Source: Acetobacteraceae bacterium | GTDB taxonomy: Bacteria; Pseudomonadota; Alphaproteobacteria; Acetobacterales; Acetobacteraceae | Assembly (NCBI GenBank): GCA_027306955.1 | Contig: DAHUXX010000170.1 | Span: forward strand, 1-18,593 | Direction: 5' to 3' | DNA length: 18,593 nt | In this document: positions 1 through 10,781 of the stretch, piece by piece | Layout: every line of letters begins with the position of its first letter | Numbering within the stretch: position 1 is the stretch's first letter | The notes under the pieces: model-generated | Told to the model about the DNA's origin: nothing | Seen by the model: the letters and a program-made list of their open reading frames with translations, nothing else | Databases searched by the model: none | Position numbers and translations under genes: made by a program

Positions 1-877
<877 letters not shown>

Positions 878-902
878 CCTGTCTTCCTTTTCAAGAGGAA
901 GG

Positions 903-921
903 CCAGGGGCATTGCCCCTGG
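903..921 (-). promoter_or_regulatory. GC hairpin in the rpoB-rpoC spacer
   Basis: An 8-bp perfect inverted repeat (CCAGGGGC / GCCCCTGG) around a 3-base loop sits in the 95-bp gap between the rpoB stop and the rpoC ribosome binding site. No T-run follows on the transcribed strand, so it does not look like an intrinsic terminator. It could be an mRNA processing or stability hairpin, or a copy of a dispersed GC palindrome. The structure is seen directly; its role is inference. Confidence 0.5.
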
Positions 922-972
922 AACCCCACCAAAGGCCCCATCACGCGGATGGGCTGCCGTTGGAACCATCAA

Positions 973-5142
<4,170 letters not shown>

Positions 5143-5301
5143 GCCAGCTCCGGATCAGTCGTTGTCGCCCGGCGAGGGGCGGAGGTATCGGATCGTTCAG
5201 TGGTTCCGGGCCCGACGCGGCGAGGCCCATTTCGGAAAGTCACGTCTCGGTTCGGCGAGGCACGTCGGAAGCCTGGGAGCGGCTCGTCGCAACGGAGATC
5301 G

Positions 5302-5327
5302 GGGCGGAAGTGGCGCCACTTCCGCCC
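5302..5327 (-). promoter_or_regulatory. 26-bp perfect palindrome in the rplL-rpoB spacer
   Basis: Positions 5302-5327 read the same on both strands (arms GGGCGGAAGTGGC / GCCACTTCCGCCC). It lies 56 bp after the rplL stop, within the 240-bp rplL-rpoB gap. In RNA it would fold into a strong stem of about 11 bp. No U-tract follows on the transcribed strand. In E. coli the same spacer holds a partial attenuator and an RNase III site that lower rpoBC expression relative to L7/L12. A similar role here is inferred from position only. The rest of the spacer shows no recognisable element. Confidence 0.55.
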
Positions 5328-5382
5328 GCGATCCTGTCAGCGCGGCAAAACCACGTCCGTCGTCGTATGGTCAGCTCCCGTC

Positions 5383-5769
5383 CTATTTAATCTCGACGGT
5401 GGCGCCCTGCTCCTCGAGCACCTTCTTGATCTTCGCCGCCTCGTCCTTGTTCACGCCTTCCTTGACGGTCTTCGGCGCGCCCTCGACGAGATCCTTGGCC
5501 TCCTTCAGGCCGAGACCCGTGATGGTGCGGATCTCCTTGATGACGTTGATCTTCTTGTCACCGGAGCTGGCGAGGATGACGGTGAACTCCGTCTGCTCCT
5601 CGACCGCCGCCGCCGGAGCCGCGCCGCCCGCCGCCGGAGCCGCCGCCGCCACTGCGACCGGCGCCGCGGCAGAAACGCCCCACTTCTCCTCGAGCATCTT
5701 CGCCAGCTCGGCGGCCTCGAGCACGGTCAGGCTCGACAGCTCGTCCACGATCTTCGAAAGGTCAGCCAT
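5383..5769 (-). CDS. rplL: 50S ribosomal protein L7/L12
   Basis: Stalk protein that recruits translation factors to the ribosome; 128 aa, a normal family length. The N-terminal dimerisation/L10-binding helices span about residues 1-32 (MADLSKIVDELSSLTVLEAA). An Ala/Pro/Gly-rich flexible hinge spans about 34-56. The globular factor-binding domain spans about 57-128 with the conserved TGLGLKEAKDLVEGAPK. An AGAGGAA Shine-Dalgarno sequence lies upstream of the ATG at 5769. It follows rplJ by 76 bp in the same operon, as is usual since L10 and L7/L12 form a complex. Confidence 0.99.
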   Translation of the reverse strand: MADLSKIVDELSSLTVLEAAELAKMLEEKWGVSAAAPVAVAAAAPAAGGAAPAAAVEEQTEFTVILASSGDKKINVIKEIRTITGLGLKEAKDLVEGAPKTVKEGVNKDEAAKIKKVLEEQGATVEIK

Positions 5770-5845
5770 TCTCGTATTCCTCTAGATGTCGTCCGGTTGG
5801 GTCCGCCGCAAGCCCCACCGCGGGGCAGGCGGCCATGTTGTTCGG

Positions 5846-6361
5846 CTAGGCCGCGTCGCGGCTGGCATGGGCCGCCAGAAGCCGTGCGAGCTGTCCGCCC
5901 GGCGCCTGCATGAGCCCGGCCAGCTTCGTCGCGGGGGCAAGAACCAGCCCCAGCAGCTTGGCGCGCAGCGCATCGAGCGACGGCAGCTCGGACAACGCCT
6001 TGACCCCGGACGCATCCAGCGTCTGGGACCCGAGCGCTCCACCGAGCACCTCGAACTTCTCGTTCAGCCTGGCGAACTCGACGGCGGTCTTCGCCACGGC
6101 CACCGGGTCCTGCGACCACGCGATCGCGGTCGGTCCCTTCAGCAGCGGCTTGATGCCCTCGAACTTGGTTCCCTCCAGCGCGCGGGTGGCCAGCCGGTTC
6201 TTCGCGACCTTGTAGTTCGCGCCAGCCGCCCGCATGCGCCGACGCAGATCCGTCACCTCGGCGACCGTGAGCCCGCGATTGCGGGTCACGACGACCATGG
6301 ACGTCTCGGCGAAGACACCGGCGAGGGAGGCGACGAACTCTCGCTTCTCCGTACGGTCCAA
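5846..6361 (-). CDS. rplJ: 50S ribosomal protein L10 (TTG start)
   Basis: Base of the ribosomal stalk: binds 23S rRNA through its N-terminal domain and carries L7/L12 dimers on a C-terminal helix. From the TTG at 6361 the protein is 171 aa, normal for the family, and begins (M)DRTEKREFVASLAGVF. Later conserved segments are YKVAKNRLATRAL and the Ala/Leu-rich C-terminal helix (LLGLVLAPATKLAGLMQAP). The reading frame stays open upstream to ATGs in the 6514-6535 region. That extension does not look like L10, and a GGAG lies 7 bases before the TTG, so I take TTG as the start. It lies between rplA and rplL. A TTG start fits a gene set by translational feedback, but that link is inference. Confidence 0.95.
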   Translation of the reverse strand: MDRTEKREFVASLAGVFAETSMVVVTRNRGLTVAEVTDLRRRMRAAGANYKVAKNRLATRALEGTKFEGIKPLLKGPTAIAWSQDPVAVAKTAVEFARLNEKFEVLGGALGSQTLDASGVKALSELPSLDALRAKLLGLVLAPATKLAGLMQAPGGQLARLLAAHASRDAA

Positions 6362-6637
6362 AGCCCGTCTCCATCGCTGGCCTGGCGCGTGTGGACCGCG
6401 CGAGGCCGGGTTGCACCAACGGGGCCGAAGCCCCGGTTCGCCTGCCCGTGAGCCGAACCCGGACGCCGCAAGGCGCTGGGTCCACCCATCTCCCGGATGC
6501 GGGGCTTGCCCCATTACCCCTCCCCTCGGACGCACCTCGGGGCGGGACAGCCGGTCTCGGACAGGTCGGGAGCTCTCGCCCCCTGCCCGCCGGCCGCCGG
6601 ATCGCTTGGAACCGGGAGGCCGGCGTATTTCGTTGCC
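6362..6637 (-). promoter_or_regulatory. rplJ leader, candidate L10(L12)4 autoregulatory region
   Basis: This 276-bp gap between the rplA stop and the rplJ start is where many bacteria carry the L10 leader, an RNA bound by L10(L12)4 that represses rplJL translation. Hairpins are visible on the transcribed strand. One is a GGGGC-UUCG-GCCCC tetraloop stem (6421-6434) and the other is a 6-bp stem GGTTCG/CGAACC (6435-6459), stacked directly upstream of it. A short GGGGC-AA-GCCCC palindrome lies at 6501-6512. I could not confidently locate the kink-turn that L10 binds, so the assignment rests on position and structure. A covariance-model search with the L10 leader family would settle it. Confidence 0.45.
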
Positions 6638-7333
6638 TCAGGACAGCGAGGCGATATCCACCCGCACGCCGGGCCCCATGGTCGAGGACAGCGCCACCTT
6701 CTGCAGGTAGTTGCCCTTGGCCCCCGAGGGCTTGGCCTTGATGATCGCGTCGGCGAAGGCACGCGCGTTCTCCACCAGCTTCTCTGCCGGGAAACTCGCC
6801 TTGCCGATGCCGGCATGCACGATCCCCGCCTTCTCGGCGCGGAACTCGACCTGCCCGGCCTTGGCCGCGGTGATGGCACCCTTCACGTCCATGGTGACCG
6901 TGCCGAGGCGCGGGTTCGGCATCAGGCCCCGCGGCCCCAGGATCTTACCGAGCTTGCCGACCACGCCCATCATGTCAGGAGTCGCGATGCAGCGGTCGAA
7001 GGCGATCTCGCCCGCCTGCACCTTCTCTGCCAGGTCGTCGGCGCCGACAACGTCCGCGCCAGCAGCCAACGCCTCCTCCGCCTTGGCGCCGCGGGCGAAC
7101 ACGCCGACGCGCAGCGTCTTGCCGGTGCCGTGCGGCAGGCCGATGAGACCGCGCACCATCTGGTCGGCGTGGCGCGGGTCGATGCCAAGATTCATCGCGA
7201 TCTCGACGGTCTCGTCGAACTTGGCCTTGGCGTTCTGCTTCACCAGGGCAACTGCCTCGGCGAGCGCGTAGGACCTGGCAACGTCCACGGTCTTGCGGGC
7301 GGCCGCGAGGCGCTTGTTCCTGGCCCTGCTCAG
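6638..7333 (-). CDS. rplA: 50S ribosomal protein L1 (no standard start codon)
   Basis: Builds the ribosomal L1 stalk next to the E site; in many bacteria it also represses its own operon. The body is a clear L1: KFDETVEIAMNLGIDPRHAD, MVRGLIGLPHGTGKTLRV, and GKILGPRGLMPNPRLGTVT. It ends MGPGVRVDIASLS, for about 229-231 aa, a normal length. No ATG, GTG or TTG exists in frame near the expected N-terminus. The coordinates given start at a CTG (7333) overlapping the rplK stop as CTGA. The reading (x)ARNKRLAAARKTV and a GGAGG at 7335-7339 instead point to codon AGG at 7325-7327, exactly where ATG would be expected. The next GTG, at 7288, would remove the conserved N-terminus. The gene identity is sure; the start is not. 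Confidence 0.93.
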   Translation of the reverse strand: MSRARNKRLAAARKTVDVARSYALAEAVALVKQNAKAKFDETVEIAMNLGIDPRHADQMVRGLIGLPHGTGKTLRVGVFARGAKAEEALAAGADVVGADDLAEKVQAGEIAFDRCIATPDMMGVVGKLGKILGPRGLMPNPRLGTVTMDVKGAITAAKAGQVEFRAEKAGIVHAGIGKASFPAEKLVENARAFADAIIKAKPSGAKGNYLQKVALSSTMGPGVRVDIASLS

Positions 7334-7764
7334 CCCTCCACCACGGCGATGCCCATCGAGCGGGCGGACCCGGCGAGCATGCGCACCGCCGCCTCGATGT
7401 CGTTGGTGTTCATGTCGACCATTTTCTGCAGGGCAATCTCGCGCAGCTGCGCGGTGGTGATGCTGCCCACCGTCGCCCCCTTGCCGGGGCTGGTCGAGCC
7501 CCTCTCCAGCTTCGCCGCCTTTTTGATGAAGTACGTGTTCGGCGGCGTCTTGGTGATGAAGCTGAAGGTGCGGTCGCCATAGGCCGTGATCACCACGGGG
7601 ATGGGCATCCCCGGCTCCATCGCCTGCGTCGCGGCGTTGAACTCCTTGACGAAGGCCATGATGTTGAGGCCGCGCTGGCCGAGGGCGGGTCCCACCGGCG
7701 GCGACGGGTTGGCCTTGCCGGCCGGAATTTGCAGCTTGATGTAGCCGACGATCTTCTTCGCCAT
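7330..7764 (-). CDS. rplK: 50S ribosomal protein L11
   Basis: Ribosomal protein of the GTPase-associated centre, binding 23S rRNA together with the L10/L12 stalk; 144 aa, a standard length. It starts MAKKIVGYIKLQIPAGKANP, followed by the proline motif SPPVGPALGQRGLNIMAF. The C-terminal RNA-binding domain includes TKTPPNTYFIKKAA and NTNDIEAAVRMLAGSARSMG. A GAGGG lies just upstream of the ATG at 7764. It is the first gene of the ribosomal/RNA polymerase run in this window. Its TGA stop overlaps or nearly abuts the rplA start. Confidence 0.99.
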   Translation of the reverse strand: MAKKIVGYIKLQIPAGKANPSPPVGPALGQRGLNIMAFVKEFNAATQAMEPGMPIPVVITAYGDRTFSFITKTPPNTYFIKKAAKLERGSTSPGKGATVGSITTAQLREIALQKMVDMNTNDIEAAVRMLAGSARSMGIAVVEG

Positions 7765-7895
7765 TGAACCCTCGTGTTGCCAGCCTTAGTCGAGGGACCG
7801 CGGTGCATGCGACCTGGGCGATGCCACGACCCAAGGGATCCCGAGGGGCCGCAGACCATCGCCCGGAAGTCTCCCGCGTTCCGGTTGAAGCGCGC

Positions 7896-7925
7896 CCCAT
7901 ACTCCCGGCGCAGGCCGCTTGTCGA
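7896..7925 (-). promoter_or_regulatory. Weak candidate promoter upstream of rplK
   Basis: In the 164-bp gap upstream of rplK a TCGACA (7920-7925, five of six matches to TTGACA) is followed 18 bases later by TATGGG (7896-7901, only three matches to TATAAT). It begins right after the stop of the SH3-like gene. A promoter is expected somewhere here because the usual upstream genes secE and nusG are absent. This pair is only a guess. I did not recognise the L1-binding leader structure in the gap. Confidence 0.2.
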
Positions 7926-7928
7926 GTC

Positions 7929-8528
7929 CTACATCAGGTGCAGGGCCGCGGCCTGCACATAGCCGGTCTGCCCGCCGACCTGGATTTCGGCCCACTGGAC
8001 GAGCCTGTTCCAGATCAGGCGGCGCACGATGACCCGATCGCCCCGGTGCAGCGCCGCGAGCAACGCGGCGCCGCGGTCTGGACGGGCGTAGACGAGGGCC
8101 GCGTCGGAGTGCACGAGCCCGACGACGCCCGCGGCCAGCGCCCGGGTGACAGACTCGGGAGATGGTTGCTGCGAGCCGCCGAGCCAGGCGTAGGCACCGC
8201 CGGCAACGGCTGCGATGAGACCGAGGATGCCGAGCAGCCTTCCCAGCTGCGCCATGGCCCGCGCCTTCGTCAGCTGCTGGCGCAGGTGCGCCCCTTCAAT
8301 CAGCAACCGGTCGCGGTCGCGGCGCATCGCCTTGTAGGCGTCTTCCAACGCCGGGTTGCCCTGGCTTTCCGTGACACCGCGCATGAAGATGGCGCGCAGA
8401 TCCCCGCCGGTGAGGCCCATGCGCACGGCGAGCTGCCCCACGGCGCGCCCCGCGGCCTCTGCCTCGCCGGAATCGCTGGCGAGCAGCGCCACCCGGCTTG
8501 CCAAACGCTCGGCTTCGTCGTCGGTCAT
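7929..8528 (-). CDS. Membrane-anchored protein with C-terminal SH3-like domain
   Basis: Function not recognised; 199 aa. Residues 1-60 are an acidic, alanine-rich helical region. Residues about 61-92 are charged and likely coiled (AYKAMRRDRDRLLIEGAHLR). One transmembrane segment spans about 95-117 (LGRLLGILGLIAAVAGGAYA). The C-terminal part, about 130-199, resembles a bacterial SH3 domain: a VVGLVHSDAALVYARPD start, a basic LHRGDRVIVRR turn, and a TGYVQAAALHLM ending typical of SH3b folds. The predicted layout is cytoplasmic N-terminus, one membrane pass and periplasmic SH3-like domain, possibly binding the cell wall. The ATG at 8528 has only a weak ribosome binding site. It lies directly upstream of rplK in the same direction, where nusG is usual, and may be co-transcribed with it. 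Confidence 0.8.
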   Translation of the reverse strand: MTDDEAERLASRVALLASDSGEAEAAGRAVGQLAVRMGLTGGDLRAIFMRGVTESQGNPALEDAYKAMRRDRDRLLIEGAHLRQQLTKARAMAQLGRLLGILGLIAAVAGGAYAWLGGSQQPSPESVTRALAAGVVGLVHSDAALVYARPDRGAALLAALHRGDRVIVRRLIWNRLVQWAEIQVGGQTGYVQAAALHLM

Positions 8529-8597
8529 ACCGCGGGCAGCCTAATGCGTGGCCACGGACTTGTCGCCGGCGCCCATCGCATGACGTAGAAACTTGAC

Positions 8598-9005
8598 ATG
8601 CAGAACCTGCTCCGCCGGGCCGCCCCGGGCTTCATCGCCGGCACCATCGCCGTCCTCACCTTCCAGCAGGGCGCCTGGGCACTGCTGCACATCCTCCATC
8701 GCATGCCGCCAGCGTACCCGATGGGCCCCGTCCCGCCCCTGGGCGTGCCCTACGTCTTCGACCTCGCGTTCTGGGGCGGAGTGTGGGGTGCCGCCTTCGG
8801 GCTCGTCGTGCGAAGGACTGACTGGAGGACCGGGCTCGTTGTCGGCGCGCTGTCCGTCGCGGCCGACTTCTTCGTCCTGACCCCGATCGAGGGTGGCAGC
8901 GCCAAGGCTGGCCTGGATCCGGCGGCCTGGCTGCTCCCGCTCGCCCTCAACCTGCCCTGGGGCGCCGGCCTCGGCCTGATCCTCGCGGGGATAACCCGCC
9001 GCTAG
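8598..9005 (+). CDS. Small hydrophobic membrane protein, function unknown
   Basis: A 135-aa protein with about four predicted transmembrane segments: residues ~9-33 (PGFIAGTIAVLTFQQGAWAL), ~50-70 (YVFDLAFWGGVWGAAFGLVV), ~78-95 (GLVVGALSVAADFFVLTP) and ~108-131 (AAWLLPLALNLPWGAGLGLI). No catalytic or binding motif is evident. It resembles conserved hypothetical membrane proteins of alphaproteobacteria in style, but I cannot name a family. It is divergent from the SH3-like gene across a 69-bp gap and has no clear Shine-Dalgarno sequence. Its TAG stop (9003-9005) is formed by the first arm of the palindromic repeat cassette that follows, so its last codons were probably fixed when that repeat arrived. 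Confidence 0.75.
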   Translation: MQNLLRRAAPGFIAGTIAVLTFQQGAWALLHILHRMPPAYPMGPVPPLGVPYVFDLAFWGGVWGAAFGLVVRRTDWRTGLVVGALSVAADFFVLTPIEGGSAKAGLDPAAWLLPLALNLPWGAGLGLILAGITRR

Positions 9006-9064
9006 AGCAACCTGCGATCTCCGAGCCTGTTCGGCTCCGACAGATCGGAGATAAGTTGCTCTAG
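9002..9064. repeat. Palindromic repeat unit 1 (REP-like)
   Basis: Outer arms CTAGAGCAAC (9002-9011) and GTTGCTCTAG (9055-9064) are perfect 10-bp inverted repeats. Inside are a second perfect pair, ATCTCCGA (9017-9024) and TCGGAGAT (9045-9052), and a small inner stem GAGCC/GGCTC (9023-9027/9033-9037). The unit folds into one long interrupted hairpin. It resembles the CTAGAGCA-type intergenic palindromes known from alphaproteobacterial genomes; that family assignment is from memory and not checked. Its first arm includes the stop codon of the upstream plus-strand gene. Confidence 0.8.
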
Positions 9065-9085
9065 AATTGAGGTTTTCTAGAGCAA
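9056..9085. repeat. Linking hairpin between repeat units
   Basis: TTGCTCTAGAA (9056-9066) and TTCTAGAGCAA (9075-9085) are perfect 11-bp inverted arms around an 8-base loop. The left arm is shared with the right arm of unit 1, and the right arm opens unit 2. Two alternative foldings are therefore mutually exclusive. A short T-run (9073-9076) lies in the loop and arm. Confidence 0.75.
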
Positions 9086-9129
9086 GACATCCGACCAGAT
9101 CATTCTATCTGGTCGGATATTCCTCTAGA
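9076..9129. repeat. Palindromic repeat unit 2 (REP-like)
   Basis: The outer arms are TCTAGAG (9076-9082) and CTCTAGA (9123-9129). Nested inside is a perfect 12-bp inverted repeat, ATCCGACCAGAT (9089-9100) and ATCTGGTCGGAT (9107-9118), around a 6-base loop. The right outer arm contains the TAG stop of the minus-strand ThDP enzyme gene. With units on both sides, the 120-bp gap between these convergent genes is almost entirely palindromic and could act as a bidirectional terminator or mRNA 3'-end protector. Confidence 0.8.
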
Positions 9130-10684
9130 TCACCAGCTCGATCAGGAACGGCCCTTTCTGGGCGAAGCTTCCGGCGAGCAGGTCGTTGAACCGGCTCATC
9201 GTCTCCGCGCGCGCGCCCTCCACGCCCATGCCGGCAGCGAGTTTCGGCCAGTCGAGGTCTGGGTTGCCGAGATCCATCATGTCGAGCGCGGTGCGCCCGG
9301 GATTGGCGCCGACATTGGCAAGTTCGTGCAGCAGGATCGCGTATTTGCGGTTGGACAGGATCACGGTGGTGACGTCGAGCTTCTCGCGCGCCTGGGTCCA
9401 CAGCGCCTGCAGCGTGTACATCGCCGAACCATCAGCCTCGAGATTGACCACGCGCCGCCCCTTGCCCGCGACCGCGGCACCGGTGGCGAGCGGCATGCCG
9501 CAGCCGATCGCCCCGCCGGTGATCTGCAGCCAGTCATGCGGCGCCGCGCCGTGCATGCCGGAGAAGAAGGCGCGGCCGAAACTCACGCTTTCGTCCGCGA
9601 TGATCGCCTGCTCCGGCATCAGCGCAGCCACCGATTGAGCCACCGCCTCGCTGCTGATCGCGCCTGTCGCCGGCGCCGGCTTCTCGATCGCGGGTGCCGC
9701 GAGCGGCTTCACGCCGAGCGCCTCAGCCAGCGCCCCGAGCGCCGCCGGCAGGTCGTGCTCGGGCCGCGCCATCACCTGCACCTCCGCGTCCGGCGCGGTC
9801 AACACGCCAGGCTTGCCGGGATAGGCGAAGAACCCGACCGGCAGCCTGGCGCCGATGAGGATCACCAGCTCGTATGGCGCCAGCACCTTTACCGCCTGGT
9901 CCACGGGATAGGGCACGCGCTCGATCGGGTGCCGCCCGCGCCCATGCTCGATGCGCGCGTTGGAGCCCTGCGCCAAGATCTTCGCCCCGGTCGCGGCGGC
10001 GATGCCGGCGGCCATCGCCAGCGGCGTCTCGCACAGCGCGCTGCCGGCGAGGATCATCACCGCCGGCGCGCCTGAACGCAGCGCCCGCGCGGCGGTTTCG
10101 ACCGCGGCCGGCGCGGCACTCGGCGCCGGCGGCACTGGCAGCGCCGCGCCGACCACACCCCCCGCGTCCCAGCATGTGTCGGACGGCAGGATCAGGGTCG
10201 CGATCTGGCCCGGCGAGGTGCGTGCCGCCTGCACCGCCACGGCGGCGTCCGCCCCCACGTCGCGCGCATGCGACGCCGTGCGCACCCAGCCCGAGACGCC
10301 GCGCGCCCAGCCCTCGGTATCCGCGGTCAGCGGCGCGTCGAGCGGGCGGTGATAGGTCGCCTGGTCGCCGACGCAGTTGACCATCATCGTGTTGGCGCGG
10401 CGGCCGTTGTGCAGGTTGGCCATGCCGTTGGCCATCCCGGGGCCGCAGTGCAGCAGCGTCGCAGCCGGCTTGCCGGCGATGCGCGCATAGCCGTCGGCAG
10501 CGCCCGTCACCACGCCCTCGAACAGCCCCAGCACGCAGCGCATGCCCGGGATGCGGTCCAGTGCCGCCACGAAATGCATCTCCGACGTGCCGGGATTGGC
10601 GAAACACGTGTCCACGCCGCTGGCGAGCAGGGTGCGAACGAGCGATTCCGCTCCGTTCATGCTGGTGGTCGCGGCATCGTTCAT
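9125..10684 (-). CDS. ThDP-dependent 2-oxoacid enzyme (acetolactate synthase large-subunit-like / benzoylformate decarboxylase-like)
   Basis: A 519-aa thiamine-diphosphate enzyme with the three-domain pyruvate decarboxylase/acetolactate synthase layout. The Pyr domain starts with FANPGTSEMHFVAALD and has the cofactor-activating glutamate E56 in LFEGVVTGAADGYAR. A histidine at 79 (LLHCGPGMANG) aligns by context with the catalytic His70 of benzoylformate decarboxylase. The ThDP-binding motif reads ADGSA (417-421), not GDG, with the partner asparagine at about 445 in LSNRKYAIL. It is shorter than true acetolactate synthases (about 560-600 aa) and no regulatory small subunit is nearby. A decarboxylase or carboligase on a 2-oxoacid is therefore more likely than branched-chain synthesis. 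The ATG at 10684 has AAGGG upstream. It diverges from a hydroxyacid dehydrogenase gene across 97 bp. The substrate is unknown. Confidence 0.88.
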   Translation of the reverse strand: MNDAATTSMNGAESLVRTLLASGVDTCFANPGTSEMHFVAALDRIPGMRCVLGLFEGVVTGAADGYARIAGKPAATLLHCGPGMANGMANLHNGRRANTMMVNCVGDQATYHRPLDAPLTADTEGWARGVSGWVRTASHARDVGADAAVAVQAARTSPGQIATLILPSDTCWDAGGVVGAALPVPPAPSAAPAAVETAARALRSGAPAVMILAGSALCETPLAMAAGIAAATGAKILAQGSNARIEHGRGRHPIERVPYPVDQAVKVLAPYELVILIGARLPVGFFAYPGKPGVLTAPDAEVQVMARPEHDLPAALGALAEALGVKPLAAPAIEKPAPATGAISSEAVAQSVAALMPEQAIIADESVSFGRAFFSGMHGAAPHDWLQITGGAIGCGMPLATGAAVAGKGRRVVNLEADGSAMYTLQALWTQAREKLDVTTVILSNRKYAILLHELANVGANPGRTALDMMDLGNPDLDWPKLAAGMGVEGARAETMSRFNDLLAGSFAQKGPFLIELVI

Positions 10685-10781
10685 GGACTTGGCACCCTTC
10701 GCCTGTTAACCCGGCGCTGAACCTGCGCAATGACGCGCCCCAGCACAAGACGACGGGGTGCGAGAAGCCGAGGAGGAAGCG
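10685..10781. promoter_or_regulatory. Divergent intergenic region, probable promoters
   Basis: A 97-bp gap lies between the divergent ThDP enzyme and hydroxyacid dehydrogenase genes, so promoters for both directions probably lie here. No clear -35/-10 pair or operator palindrome was recognised. The right end carries a strong AGGAGG ribosome binding site for the dehydrogenase at about 10770-10775. Confidence 0.35.

Noticed and set aside
6362..6535. L10 starting at upstream ATGs (6514-6535 region)
   Set aside because: The extra residues do not resemble L10, whereas TTG at 6361 has a well-placed GGAG and gives the normal family length.
7765..7928. Considered a remnant of nusG or the tRNA-Trp often found upstream
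   Set aside because: No reading frame resembling NusG and no cloverleaf structure could be found in the gap.
9002..9129. Considered a CRISPR array or insertion-sequence remnant
   Set aside because: There is no regular repeat-spacer pattern, no transposase fragment and no target-site duplication. The structure is a set of short nested palindromes.
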